Notes: a model not told the origin generated them from the sequence alone. Positions 17,385 through 26,465 are shown, numbered from the stretch's first letter. The stretch is DNA of 64,000 nt from DASREM01 sp035652095 (GCA_035652095.1 DASREM010000014.1:1-64000); one strand, 5' to 3'. Program-made: numbers and translations.

Positions 17385-18338
17385 TTACCGATTTGCTACC
17401 AATTGTTGCTGCACCTGGTTGAGGATCTCTTGCTGCACCCGGGGGTCGTCGCCGAAGCCCCCGAACCAGGTTGTATCAGGCTCCCGCCGAAACCACGTCA
17501 TCTGGCGCTTAGCGTAATTTCGATGGGCTTGTTGTGCCGCCTTAATTGCGGCCTCGAGACTCAGCTCTCCCCGGATGCATTGGAGTGCCTGCTTGTAGCC
17601 GAGGGATTGGAGCGGCGTAGCCAGCTCTCCGTATCTGTGAGATAGCTCCCGAGTCTCTTCCAGCAGACCACAAGCGAACATCTGCTGCGCCCGCCGGTTG
17701 ATGCGCTGATAGAGGGCCTCACGCGCTGGATTCAGGCCAAGCCTCATAATGCGGTAGCCCTGAAGCGATTCTCGCCCCTGTTTCCACAAGTCCGTCATTT
17801 TCTGCCGCGAGGCCAGGCAGACCTCAATCGCGCGAATGAGCTTCGGCGTGTCATGGGCATGGATTTTTTCTGCGGCTGAGAGATCCAGCCTTCGCAGGAC
17901 CCTCCACAGGTGGTGCGGTCCTCGATCGGCAGCACGTCTCCGCAGCCTTTCGCGGAGAGCCTCGGACCGCTCTGGTCCGTGGAACAAGCCATCCAGGAGC
18001 GCTCTCAAGTACAGTCCAGTGCCGCCCACTACGACCGCTAGATTCCCTCGAAGGCGGATCTGGTCCAACGTTTGCCGAGCCATCCTTGCGTAGTCGCCGG
18101 CGGTTACAAATGAAGTTGGGTCCATGCAGTCCAGCAGATGATGAGGAGCGCGGGCGCGTTCGGCCAGGTTCGGCTTGGCCGTGCCGATCTCAAATTCCCG
18201 ATACATGGCTACGGAATCGCAGTTCACGATCTCACCTTGAAAGCGTTCCGCAACTTCAAGCGAGAGCGCAGTCTTGCCGCTCCCGGTAGGACCGAGAATC
18301 ACAACCAGCAGCGGAGCGAAAGCTGTTTCAGCGGGCAT
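17385..18338 (-). CDS. miaA: tRNA dimethylallyltransferase
   Basis: MiaA adds an isopentenyl group to A37 of tRNAs reading UNN codons. The P-loop GPTGSGKT is at residues 16-23, followed by the family motif NCDSVAMYREFEIGTAKP and the VVGGTGLYLRALLDG segment. The 317-residue length is typical. Its ATG at 18338 lies within the last 11 bases of a small membrane-protein frame (18328-18492), implying translational coupling. The tRNA-binding C-terminal part ends with QMTWFRREP, as expected. Confidence 0.96.
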   Translation of the reverse strand: MPAETAFAPLLVVILGPTGSGKTALSLEVAERFQGEIVNCDSVAMYREFEIGTAKPNLAERARAPHHLLDCMDPTSFVTAGDYARMARQTLDQIRLRGNLAVVVGGTGLYLRALLDGLFHGPERSEALRERLRRRAADRGPHHLWRVLRRLDLSAAEKIHAHDTPKLIRAIEVCLASRQKMTDLWKQGRESLQGYRIMRLGLNPAREALYQRINRRAQQMFACGLLEETRELSHRYGELATPLQSLGYKQALQCIRGELSLEAAIKAAQQAHRNYAKRQMTWFRREPDTTWFGGFGDDPRVQQEILNQVQQQLVANR

Positions 18339-18492
18339 TCCAGGGAATGTGATGCCAGAAACGGACCATTGTGAGAATCAGGACCAGGATCGCGATGACG
18401 ATCAGGCCAGTAGCTTCGAGCGTCTCGACCTTTGGTATCGGATCATGCTCCGAACCAGGTTCAGCAGCGCGCTTGGGCTGAGATGCCGGCAC
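18328..18492 (-). CDS. 54-residue single-span membrane protein overlapping miaA
   Basis: Starting from GTG at 18492 this frame encodes a charged, Pro-rich N-terminus and one membrane helix near residues 29-45 (GLIVIAILVLILTMV), then WHHIPWNAR and stop. The last 11 bases overlap the start of miaA in another frame, a common sign of coupled genes. There is no good ribosome binding site for the GTG, so the exact start is uncertain. No family is recognised. Confidence 0.5.
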   Translation of the reverse strand: MPASQPKRAAEPGSEHDPIPKVETLEATGLIVIAILVLILTMVRFWHHIPWNAR

Positions 18493-18527
18493 GAATTCAT
18501 TGTAATTCCGGGTTCTGCAGAAAAAAA

Positions 18528-18869
18528 TCAGAACTCGAAGTAAGCCCCGACTTGCCCGCCGTCGGAGTCATGGGGAGGCAAGAACCCGGCGATACCTCGA
18601 AGCGTCTCCCAAGCAGCTTGATTCAGGGCAGGATCGGAGCCAACCAAGTCACGAATCATCTTCCAGGCTGCGATGTTCAACGCGCCTTCGGGCGGAGGTC
18701 CCATGGCCAGGGAGACCGAACATTGCGCGCAGAAACAAATCCGCGGCGAAGCAGATTTCTGGCGCGGGCTGATGCCGACCGTCTGCGCAAACATGTACAC
18801 CGCAACGGACTTCTGCTTCCCTTCAAGCTCGCGGTTGCAGCGCAGGCAATAGACATTTTCCAAGGCCAT
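18528..18869 (-). CDS. small zinc-ribbon hypothetical protein
   Basis: A 113-residue soluble protein with two cysteine pairs, CLRC near the start and CAQC about 40 residues later, that could bind one zinc. The start is uncertain: ATG 18869 begins at MALENVYC, while ATG 18890 or the frame start at 18980 would add residues without homology-like pattern. The remaining sequence is helical with no catalytic motif. It is separated by about 35 bp from the small membrane gene and miaA, so it may head that operon. Confidence 0.55.
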   Translation of the reverse strand: MALENVYCLRCNRELEGKQKSVAVYMFAQTVGISPRQKSASPRICFCAQCSVSLAMGPPPEGALNIAAWKMIRDLVGSDPALNQAAWETLRGIAGFLPPHDSDGGQVGAYFEF

Positions 18870-19023
18870 TCCTCGATGACCTGGAATCATCGCCTGTTCT
18901 CTCGGGGTAGGCAAGTAAACAGCCAGATTCCTCGCAGCGGAGCCGTCGCCAAAAAGCTGACGTCTTGTGATGATTATCACATCGCGGCTTCCCCACCCAG
19001 ACTAGATTGAAGGTCAGGTCGTC

Positions 19024-19467
19024 ATGTTTTCCGGACAAGGTATGCGCAGGGTGATCCACGTTCTGGATTGGATCGCCGCCCACACGATTCCTGCCGAAGG
19101 AGTTCCCAGGCATCAGCAAATAGGTAGACAAGGCGAAGATGATGCCTACTTTCATTTGCGGAGATTGGGCTACGTCATGGTCGCCCGTAACTTCCGTTCT
19201 CCCCGCCGCCGCGGCGAGATCGACCTGATCGGATGGCACAAGGACACGCTGTGTTTTGTGGAAGTAAAATCCAGGTCCACTCGTGACGTAAAGCCCGCCG
19301 AGCTTGCGGTCGATTATGACAAGCAGCGAGATCTGAGGCTGGTAGCGCGAGAATATCTGCGTTTGCTGGCGGAGTCTCCCCCGTATCGTTTCGATATTGT
19401 TAGCGTGTACTACGATCGCAAGCAGCCGCAATTTGAGCTGTTTCAGGATGCCTTCCCGGTGTCGTAA
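19024..19467 (+). CDS. yraN: YraN family (UPF0102) endonuclease-like protein
   Basis: This is a 147-residue protein with the PD-(D/E)xK nuclease-like core of the YraN family: a Glu in the first helix (GRQGEDDAYFHLRRLGY), then GEIDLIGWHKD, then FVEVKSR. Family members bind DNA or branched DNA, but their cellular role is not settled. About 25 residues precede the usual family start. It starts with ATG at 19024 and is followed 36 bp later by galT, with no terminator between. Confidence 0.88.
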   Translation: MFSGQGMRRVIHVLDWIAAHTIPAEGVPRHQQIGRQGEDDAYFHLRRLGYVMVARNFRSPRRRGEIDLIGWHKDTLCFVEVKSRSTRDVKPAELAVDYDKQRDLRLVAREYLRLLAESPPYRFDIVSVYYDRKQPQFELFQDAFPVS

Positions 19468-19503
19468 AATGGAGAGTTGTTCTTGTATTGAAAGGATTCA
19501 GTA

Positions 19504-20544
19504 GTGCCGGAACTGAGGAAAGACCCGATTGTCGGCCGCTGGGTAATCATTTCAACCGATCGCGCCAAACGCCCGACTGACTTCGCTCGGGAAGGCGTAC
19601 GGATCAAGGGTGGCTTCTGCCCCTTTTGCTACGGTAATGAAACCAAGACCCCGCCCGAAATTCAGGCGTATCGCCCGAACCCGAATGGAGGGGCGCCACC
19701 GCCGAGGGACACTCCCGGCTGGACGGTTCGTGTGGTTCCTAACAAGTTCCCGGCCCTGGGAATCGAGGGAAACCTGAACCGCCAGGCGGAAGGCATGTTC
19801 GACAAGATGAACGGGATCGGGGCGCACGAAGTGATCATCGAAACTCCCGATCACAATTCGAGCCTGGCGACTCTCCCGCCGAAAAGAATCGAAGATGTGC
19901 TGTGGACCTTTCGCGACCGCATCCTGGATCTGAAGAAGGATCGCCGGTTCAAATACATCTTGATTTTCAAGAACCATGGGGAAGCTGCCGGAGCCTCCCT
20001 TGAGCACGCGCATTCCCAGCTGATTGCCCTGCCGATTCTTCCAATTTACGTTGTAGAGGAGTTGGAGGGAGCCAAGCAGTACTACATTTACAAGGAACGA
20101 TGCGTTTTCTGCGACATCATTCACCAGGAAATGGATACGGCAACCAGAGTCGTCGCGGAAAACGAGGACTTTCTCACGTTGGCGCCGTATGCGCCCAGGT
20201 TTCCGTTTGAAACCTGGATATTACCCAAATCGCACGAGTCCGCCTTTGAGAATTCGTCGTCGCACATGTTTGAGAACCTCGCGAAGGCCCTCAAGCGCTT
20301 ACTTATGAAAGCCGACCGGGTACTCGACAACCCACCCTATAACCTAGTGATCCACTCTTCTCCGGTGCAGGATCCCACCAATGACCATTACCATTGGCAC
20401 ATTGAGTTCATGCCCAAGTTGACGAAGACGGCCGGTTTCGAGTGGGGCACCGGCTTCTACATCAACCCGACGCCTCCGGAAGAGGCCGCGAAGTTCCTGC
20501 GCGAAGCGAGTGTTGAGGAATCGGTTCCGGCTCCCGTTGGCTAA
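19504..20544 (+). CDS. galT: galactose-1-phosphate uridylyltransferase
   Basis: GalT swaps UMP between UDP-glucose and galactose-1-phosphate in the Leloir pathway. The zinc-type C39-x2-C42 pair is at the N-terminus and the active-site motif HAHSQ at residues 168-172 contains the uridylylated H170. A second His-rich strand, HYHWH, is at 295-299. The length of 346 residues matches bacterial GalT. The start codon is GTG at 19504. No galK or galE is adjacent, so it may serve as a general nucleotidyl transferase in sugar metabolism. Confidence 0.93.
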   Translation: MPELRKDPIVGRWVIISTDRAKRPTDFAREGVRIKGGFCPFCYGNETKTPPEIQAYRPNPNGGAPPPRDTPGWTVRVVPNKFPALGIEGNLNRQAEGMFDKMNGIGAHEVIIETPDHNSSLATLPPKRIEDVLWTFRDRILDLKKDRRFKYILIFKNHGEAAGASLEHAHSQLIALPILPIYVVEELEGAKQYYIYKERCVFCDIIHQEMDTATRVVAENEDFLTLAPYAPRFPFETWILPKSHESAFENSSSHMFENLAKALKRLLMKADRVLDNPPYNLVIHSSPVQDPTNDHYHWHIEFMPKLTKTAGFEWGTGFYINPTPPEEAAKFLREASVEESVPAPVG

Positions 20545-20747
20545 TGCAATCCGTCTTAGTGCGGTGTGAGCAGAAAGCCTCGCGCCTACCCTGCAGGTCT
20601 CCAACTCTTTGATCGAATGAGCTCGTCCAGAACCCTTCGGAGTTCGCCGGGATCAGCCGGTTCAGATTGCATCGGAACCAGCATGGCATGGAATCTGACG
20701 CTTGCCCGCGTGTAGAAAATTTCTGCCAGGCCGTGGAGAACCGGACT

Positions 20748-20969
20748 CTAGCCCTGAGTACGATCCAGAAATTCCTCGTGCCACGCCATCTGGATCGCTT
20801 CAAGCTTGCCCTCGTTCGACTTCTTGGGGTCGTCCTTGAATTCCGGCAATTCGATTACGTAGCGGTGCAGGTCGGTAAAACGGACAGAGAGAGGGTCCAC
20901 TTCAGGATGTTTCTCGGAAAGCAATATGCCAAGATCTTCAGCATCATCCCAGGTGAATTCGTGCGTCAT
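20748..20969 (-). CDS. iscX: Fe-S assembly protein IscX
   Basis: This small acidic protein of 73 residues binds IscS and iron and tunes cluster assembly. Family features are visible: the N-terminal FTWDDAEDLGILL helix, the DPLSVRFTDLHRYV core and KLEAIQMAWHEEF at the C-terminus. It is the last gene of the isc operon, 92 bp after fdx. The reading frame stays open for about 50 codons beyond its TAG; see findings. Confidence 0.92.
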   Translation of the reverse strand: MTHEFTWDDAEDLGILLSEKHPEVDPLSVRFTDLHRYVIELPEFKDDPKKSNEGKLEAIQMAWHEEFLDRTQG

Positions 20970-21061
20970 GAGAGCTCCTAAGCGGCTTTCAGCAATTAGG
21001 TCTTAGCCATGACTGTCACCCTCAGGCCCAACCTGAGACGGCTAAGAGCTAATGGCTTCAC

Positions 21062-21475
21062 TCAGTGTTCTTCTGAGACGTAGTTTCGATTCCAAGCCGG
21101 AATTTCCACGACAACTTTGCCGGGCTTGGTAATGACTGCCTGACAACCGAGGCGAGAGTTTAGCTGAAGGTCAGCCGCCATGTCGAGGCGGTCGGCTTCG
21201 TCATCGTCCATCTCGGAAAGGTTGTCCGCCCCATCTTTTACCCACACGTGACAAGTCGTGCAGGCGCAGTTCCCACCGCAGGCGTGGTCCAGGCGAATCC
21301 CGTGGTTGAGAGCGACGTCCAGCAGAGACTCCTCTTTGCCGTGGTCTTTATAAGGCAGCTTGCCGTGCTCGAAAGAGACAGTCTTGCCCTCAGGCAGGAA
21401 GGTGACTTCCACGATATTCTCCGCCGGATTTTCTACCGTAGCCGTGCCCGACCCCTGGTTCTTCTCGTCTGCCAT
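21062..21475 (-). CDS. fdx: isc-type [2Fe-2S] ferredoxin
   Basis: This cytosolic electron carrier serves Fe-S cluster assembly. The four cluster ligands fit the adrenodoxin-type pattern C66-x5-C72-x2-C75 and C111, with an additional C70. The start ATG at 21475 is supported by AGGAG upstream; a longer frame runs back into hscA without a start signal. It has an N-terminal extension of about 20 residues compared with the E. coli protein. The stop of hscA is only 13 bases upstream, so the two are co-translated in the isc operon. Confidence 0.95.
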   Translation of the reverse strand: MADEKNQGSGTATVENPAENIVEVTFLPEGKTVSFEHGKLPYKDHGKEESLLDVALNHGIRLDHACGGNCACTTCHVWVKDGADNLSEMDDDEADRLDMAADLQLNSRLGCQAVITKPGKVVVEIPAWNRNYVSEEH

Positions 21476-21488
21476 AAACTCACTCCTG

Positions 21489-23390
21489 CTACTTGAAATC
21501 TGCCTTCGCCACGGGATGCCCTGCCGCCGGGCCTTCTCCCATATCGGCTTCGTCCATAGTCTTTCCACGCAGGGCTGTAGCCACAGCACTGTCCATCATC
21601 AACTCGGCAAGGCGCATGGTGCCCTGGTTCAGAGCATCAATGGCTTTGCGGATGGCCAGATAGTCATCTTCCCCTTTAACCTGAAGCAATGCTTTTTCTA
21701 ACTTGGCAATTTGCTTCTTCTCGTCGCTCGTAAGCTGACCCCATGCCGGACTTTGCTTGCCCTTTTCGAGTGCGCCCATAATCGTCTCCGCCTCATTGCG
21801 AGCTTCGATCACCTGGCGCTGACGAAAATCCTCTTCCGCATAGTCAAAGGAATCGAGAATCATGCTCTCTACCTGGTCGTCGGTAAGACCGTAGCTCGGC
21901 TGCACTTGGATTTCAGCTTCTTTGCCGCTGCGCTGTTCGCGCGCGGAGACGTGCAGAATACCGTTCGCATCGATCAGAAACTTGACCTCGATCCTCGGCA
22001 TGCCGGCCGGCATACCGGGAATGCCGCGCAAATCGAACCGCGCCAGGGAACGGCAGTCTCTCGCCAGTTCACGCTCGCCCTGTAACACATGGATTGCGAC
22101 GTTCGCCTGTCCATCCACTTGAGTGGTGTAGTACTGGGTCGCGGACGCAGGAATGGTCGAGTTGCGAAGGATGATCTTGTCGGTCACTCCGCCGGCAACC
22201 TCGATGCCAAGAGAGAGCGGCGTCACGTCGAGCAGCAGCATGTTCTGCGTGGCTTGCGATCCGCCGCCCAGAATGTTGGCCTGCACCGCCGCGCCCAAGG
22301 CAACCACTTCGTCGGGATTCAAAGCGGTGTGCGGCTTGCGGTGGAAAAGGTCCTCCACCAGCGCGCGCACCTTTGGAATCCGGGTTGATCCGCCCACCAG
22401 GACTACTTCATCGATCTGTTCCGGCTTCAGCCCTGCATCTTTCAATGCCTGCTTTACCGGTCCCACCGTTCGGTCAATCACCGGCTGAATTAGTTGCTCG
22501 AAAAGCTCTCGCGAAATCTCCCGTTGATATCTTTTGCCGCCCGGCAGTTCGACATCGAGCTTGGCCGTGCTTTGCGAGGACAATGCAATTTTGGCTTCAA
22601 TTACGGCCTTGCGAATCGTGGCGACCATCTCGCCATTGCGTGAGAGGTCGAGCCCCAGATCGCCCCGAATGTCATCCAGGGCGATGCGGATCAGTAGATT
22701 GTCGATATCGTCTCCACCAAGATGAGTGTCGCCATTCGTCGCAATAACTTCGAAAATCCCTTCGTGCAGCTTGAGGATGGAGATATCGAACGTGCCGCCG
22801 CCGAGGTCGTAGACAGCAATCGTCCCGTTCTGCTTCTGATCGAGGCCGTAGGCCAGCGAAGCCGCCGTGGGTTCGTTCACCAGGCGCAGCACTTCCAACC
22901 CTGCGATGCGGCCGGCATCCTTGGTGGCCTGCCGTTGCGCGTCGTTAAAGTAAGCAGGGACCGTGATCACGGCCTGCGTCACCGGGGCGTTAAAAAAACG
23001 CTCCGCGTTGCGCTTGAGCTGCCGCAGGACCAGCGCTGAAATTTCCGGAGGAGTAAAACTGCGCTCACCCAACTTAATGCGCAGCACCTCGCCCGCATGC
23101 TGATCCTGCGCCAGGCGGAAGGGGAACAACTTCAATTCCTCCTGGATGTCGTCGACGCCGCGGCCCATCAGCCGCTTGATGGAATATACGGCGCGTTCCG
23201 GAGTATCAATCAGGTATTTGCGTGCCGCGTTGCCAACGATGACCTGGTCGTTAGCATCGAGCGCTACCACGGAGGGCACGAGATTGGCGCCATCTTCCCC
23301 AGGAATGACGGCCGGAGTCTCGCCCTGCATGAAAGCCACAAGCGAGTTCGTGGTCCCCAAATCAATACCGATAATGCGATCGTTCGACAT
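21489..23390 (-). CDS. hscA: Fe-S assembly Hsp70-type chaperone HscA
   Basis: HscA is a specialised DnaK homologue that helps release clusters from IscU. The Hsp70 nucleotide-binding signatures are present: GIDLGTTNSLVA near the N-terminus, IAVYDLGGGTFDIS, and VVLVGGSTRIPKV. The substrate-binding domain follows from about residue 385. The length is 633 residues. Its peptide target LPPVK is present in the neighbouring IscU (residues 100-104), which supports a working pair. It lies between hscB and fdx, as in the proteobacterial operon. Confidence 0.95.
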   Translation of the reverse strand: MSNDRIIGIDLGTTNSLVAFMQGETPAVIPGEDGANLVPSVVALDANDQVIVGNAARKYLIDTPERAVYSIKRLMGRGVDDIQEELKLFPFRLAQDQHAGEVLRIKLGERSFTPPEISALVLRQLKRNAERFFNAPVTQAVITVPAYFNDAQRQATKDAGRIAGLEVLRLVNEPTAASLAYGLDQKQNGTIAVYDLGGGTFDISILKLHEGIFEVIATNGDTHLGGDDIDNLLIRIALDDIRGDLGLDLSRNGEMVATIRKAVIEAKIALSSQSTAKLDVELPGGKRYQREISRELFEQLIQPVIDRTVGPVKQALKDAGLKPEQIDEVVLVGGSTRIPKVRALVEDLFHRKPHTALNPDEVVALGAAVQANILGGGSQATQNMLLLDVTPLSLGIEVAGGVTDKIILRNSTIPASATQYYTTQVDGQANVAIHVLQGERELARDCRSLARFDLRGIPGMPAGMPRIEVKFLIDANGILHVSAREQRSGKEAEIQVQPSYGLTDDQVESMILDSFDYAEEDFRQRQVIEARNEAETIMGALEKGKQSPAWGQLTSDEKKQIAKLEKALLQVKGEDDYLAIRKAIDALNQGTMRLAELMMDSAVATALRGKTMDEADMGEGPAAGHPVAKADFK

Positions 23391-23486
23391 GGTTCAAACA
23401 ATTCCGGAGTCAGAAGCAAGAATGCAGAGGTAAGAATCGCGGTGTTACTTCTTCATTCTGATTGCATCTGACTTTAGGCTTCGTCC

Positions 23487-24233
23487 TCAGGCTTCCATTA
23501 CTTCGCTGATATCCCTTACCAGGTTGCGAATATAGTTCCTTCGGTTCAATACTTCGACCATGCGGTCGCGAATCTGGCGACGCTCTTCGTCTGTTCCGCT
23601 ATCAACAGATTCGTCCCATTGCATCCAGCAAGCCTTCAGTTCTTCGAGAAGGGCGACGAATTTCCCTTCCAGATGGAGTTTCTGTTTGCCAATCTCTTCG
23701 ATGAGCGCGGGATCGTCTTCACCCGTCTTCTTCTGCATGCGAAGCTCTTCCAGTTGCATATTCAGCTCAAAAACTTCCTCCAGGAGGTCTGGAGGAACGA
23801 CCTGTTTCTTGACGGAACCGGTTTGCCGCGCCCGCTCGGTCGCGGACTTGGATTGCTCTTCCAACTCCACTCCTTCAATGCGCAGCAGGTATTCGGTTCG
23901 CTTGATGGGATCTTTCAGCGTGCGGTACGCGTCGTTCAATAGGGAGGTCTGCTCCAGGCTCCACTCCTGCTCGCGCTTGTCGAACCGCGCGCTCAGGTCA
24001 GGATGCAGGCGGCGGCTGAGCGCATAAAACTCCTTCTCCAGTTTTGCCGAGTCCAGGTTCAGCTTTCGCGGTAAACCGAAGAAAGTGAAATAATCCACCG
24101 GTTTTGGCGGCTGCACCTTGCCGCAGGCGCTGCAGAACTGCGCCGCGCGCATGTCACCGCAAGACCAGCAGTTCGACGTGGCTTCACTCGGCAGCGTGAC
24201 TGAGCCACTTGGGTTTTGATTTTCGCTCGTCAT
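23487..24233 (-). CDS. hscB: Fe-S assembly J-protein HscB with N-terminal zinc finger
   Basis: HscB delivers IscU to HscA and stimulates its ATPase. The J-domain signature HPD is at residues 77-79 within RRLHPDLSARFDKRE. The C-terminal helical bundle that binds IscU follows. Residues 22-37 add a four-cysteine zinc finger (C22, C25, C34, C37), a feature known from eukaryotic and some bacterial HscB but absent from E. coli. The total of 248 residues is longer than the usual 170, with an insertion of charged residues around 130-145. Confidence 0.93.
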   Translation of the reverse strand: MTSENQNPSGSVTLPSEATSNCWSCGDMRAAQFCSACGKVQPPKPVDYFTFFGLPRKLNLDSAKLEKEFYALSRRLHPDLSARFDKREQEWSLEQTSLLNDAYRTLKDPIKRTEYLLRIEGVELEEQSKSATERARQTGSVKKQVVPPDLLEEVFELNMQLEELRMQKKTGEDDPALIEEIGKQKLHLEGKFVALLEELKACWMQWDESVDSGTDEERRQIRDRMVEVLNRRNYIRNLVRDISEVMEA

Positions 24234-24243
24234 AAAACAAGTT

Positions 24244-24305
24244 CACCACGACGCTTACGCCGCTCGCCCCTTCCGTACCCGAGCAGCCGGCGTGGCGCCG
24301 TGGTG
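24244..24305. repeat. long imperfect inverted repeat between hscB and iscA
   Basis: Arms of about 18-19 bases (24244-24262 and 24288-24305, each beginning or ending with CACCACG/CGTGGTG and with inner ACGCCG/CGGCGT) enclose a 25-base loop. It fills most of the 97-bp gap inside the isc operon and could attenuate transcription or stabilise mRNA ends. It resembles REP-type palindromes. Confidence 0.55.
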
Positions 24306-24330
24306 GATGATCTACGTTTTGCGCTCGTCA

Positions 24331-24726
24331 TTAACCCGAAAACGAGGTTCCGCAGCCACAAGACTTCGACGCGTTCGGGTTTACGAACACAAAACCTTGC
24401 TGCATCAGGGTTTCCTGGTAGTCCAAGGTCATACCATGCAGGTAGATGAAGGACTTCGGATCCACGAACACGCGAACATCCTGGAACTGAAAAATGCGGT
24501 CGCGCTCGCGCGGCTGGGTATCGAAGCGGATGTTGTAGCTCAACCCGGAGCAACCTCCGCCTTGCACGCCCAGACGCAGGCCCCCCTGCTCGGTCGAGAT
24601 ACCTTCCTTCGCCATCGCCGAGCGAATCTTGGCGACCGCTTTCTCGGTCACTTGCACGCCCTTGGCGGGAGCTGCCGGGGCGGGTGGGGCTACCCTCTTG
24701 GTCGCTTCGTCTGCCATGGCGTCCAC
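24331..24726 (-). CDS. iscA: A-type Fe-S carrier IscA
   Basis: IscA accepts and passes on iron or Fe-S clusters. The three conserved cysteines are C59 in GGGCSGLSY and C123/C125 in SCGCG. A Pro/Ala-rich N-terminal extension of about 20 residues precedes the domain. The frame starts with GTG at 24726, overlapping the iscU stop by one base (TAGTG); ATG at 24717 is an alternative start. Total length is 131 residues. Confidence 0.94.
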   Translation of the reverse strand: MDAMADEATKRVAPPAPAAPAKGVQVTEKAVAKIRSAMAKEGISTEQGGLRLGVQGGGCSGLSYNIRFDTQPRERDRIFQFQDVRVFVDPKSFIYLHGMTLDYQETLMQQGFVFVNPNASKSCGCGTSFSG

Positions 24727-25148
24727 TAGCTAGCCGAACTGACACGCTGCGGTTCGGGCTTCTCAACGTCTTGCTTCTTCTTCCAGTCATGGATGGCGGC
24801 CCGGATTGCGTCTTCCGCAAGAACCGAGCAGTGAATCTTCACCGGAGGCAGGGAGAGCTCTTTGACGATCTCGGTATTCTTGATCTGCAGCGCCTCGTCT
24901 ACCGTCTTCCCCTTTACCCATTCGGTCGCCAATGAAGAGGATGCAATCGCGGAGCCGCACCCGAAGGTCTTGAACTTCGCGTCTTCGATGACATTGGTCT
25001 GCGGGTTCACTTTAATCTGCAGTTTCATGACGTCGCCGCATTCCGGTGCGCCCACCAGCCCAGTGCCTACTTCAGGGCTGCTCTTGTCCAGCGAACCCAC
25101 GTTGCGCGGGTTGTTGTAATGGTCGATTACTTTATCGCTATAAGCCAT
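24726..25148 (-). CDS. iscU: Fe-S cluster scaffold IscU
   Basis: IscU is the scaffold on which IscS builds clusters. The ligands C37, C64 and C107 are present together with D39 and H106, and the HscA-binding peptide LPPVK is at residues 100-104. The protein is 140 residues with a short polar C-terminal tail beyond the usual end. It starts at ATG 25148, 48 bp after iscS, within the isc operon. Confidence 0.96.
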   Translation of the reverse strand: MAYSDKVIDHYNNPRNVGSLDKSSPEVGTGLVGAPECGDVMKLQIKVNPQTNVIEDAKFKTFGCGSAIASSSLATEWVKGKTVDEALQIKNTEIVKELSLPPVKIHCSVLAEDAIRAAIHDWKKKQDVEKPEPQRVSSAS

Positions 25149-25196
25149 GATTCATTTTCTCCAGAACTCTAGAATTTCTACGCCGGTATCCGGTAC

Positions 25197-26465
25197 CTAT
25201 TCCGCCGCCCACTTCACGCTTTTCAGATCAATGCCTTCTTTCGCCATTTCATACAGCGGAGACAGTTCGCGCAGTCTCTGCACGGTTTCAACTACCCGGT
25301 CGGCTACATAATCCACTTCCGCCTCGGTATTGAACCTTCCGATGCCAAACCGGATCGAGCTGTGGGCCAAATCGTCCCCGGTGCCGAGAGCTTTTAACAC
25401 ATAAGATGGCTCAAGCGTCGCGGAGGTGCAGGCCGATCCGCTGGAAACTGCGATGTCGTTGATTCCCATCAGAAGCGACTCGCCCTCCACGTAGGCAAAG
25501 CTGATATTCAGATTGCCGGGCAACCGTTGCTCCATGGATCCGTTAATATAAACCTCGTCCAGCCGGCTCATAATGCTGTCCCGCAGACGATTGCGCAATC
25601 CGGCAAGATGGCAGCTTTCTTTCGGCATCTCTTCCATCGCGATCGCGCACGCCTTGCCCAAGCCCACGATTCCGGGAACGTTTAAGGTTCCCGAACGCAT
25701 TCCGCGTTCATGACCGCCGCCATCGATGATCGCGGAGATCTGGACGCGGGGATTCTTTCTCCGTACATAGAGCGCACCCACTCCCTTTGGTCCGTAAATT
25801 TTGTGAGCGGTAATCGACATCAGATCAATGTTGTCTTTGTTCACATCGATGGGTACTTTTCCGACCGCCTGCACCGCGTCGCTGTGATATAGCACTCCGC
25901 GCTCGCGGCAGATCTTCCCTATTTCGCGCCAGGGCTGCAGTACGCCGATCTCGTTGTTGGCGGCCATGATCGTGACGAGGATCGTCTTGTCGTCGATCGC
26001 ACGCTTTAATTCGTCCAGGTCCACCAGGCCGTTCTTCTGCACCGGAAGGTAGGTCACACGGTAGCCATACTTCTCCAGGCGCTTGCAGGTGTCGAGCACT
26101 GCCTTGTGCTCGGTAACCGCCGTAATGATGTGGTTGCCCTTCTCGCGATACATCTCGGCAACACCCTTGATGGCCAGGTTGTCACTCTCGGTAGCGCCGG
26201 AGGTGAAGATGATCTCTTTCGTGCTGGCGCCGATCAGTTTCGCTACGCGTTCCCGCGCTTTCTCAACGCCCTCTTCCGCAACCCATCCGAACGGATGATT
26301 ACGGCTTGCCGCATTTCCAAACTTCTCCATGAAGTAAGGCAGCATCTCTTCCAAGACTCTCGGGTCCATGGGCGTAGTCGCGTGGTTGTCCAGATAAATC
26401 GGCAACTTGACGCCTTGCGGAACCGCGGTGCTCGCCTGGGGGACTGACTTTACATCCGTGCTCAT
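25197..26465 (-). CDS. iscS: cysteine desulfurase IscS
   Basis: This PLP enzyme takes sulfur from cysteine for Fe-S clusters and tRNA thiolation. The PLP lysine is K222 in SITAHKIYGPKG, and the persulfide cysteine is C346 in SSGSACTSAT. Group I length, 422 residues, with a 20-residue N-terminal extension. The start at ATG 26465 is supported by GAGGAG about ten bases upstream; an earlier in-frame codon at 26489 would overlap the iscR stop. It is second in the isc operon. Confidence 0.97.
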   Translation of the reverse strand: MSTDVKSVPQASTAVPQGVKLPIYLDNHATTPMDPRVLEEMLPYFMEKFGNAASRNHPFGWVAEEGVEKARERVAKLIGASTKEIIFTSGATESDNLAIKGVAEMYREKGNHIITAVTEHKAVLDTCKRLEKYGYRVTYLPVQKNGLVDLDELKRAIDDKTILVTIMAANNEIGVLQPWREIGKICRERGVLYHSDAVQAVGKVPIDVNKDNIDLMSITAHKIYGPKGVGALYVRRKNPRVQISAIIDGGGHERGMRSGTLNVPGIVGLGKACAIAMEEMPKESCHLAGLRNRLRDSIMSRLDEVYINGSMEQRLPGNLNISFAYVEGESLLMGINDIAVSSGSACTSATLEPSYVLKALGTGDDLAHSSIRFGIGRFNTEAEVDYVADRVVETVQRLRELSPLYEMAKEGIDLKSVKWAAE

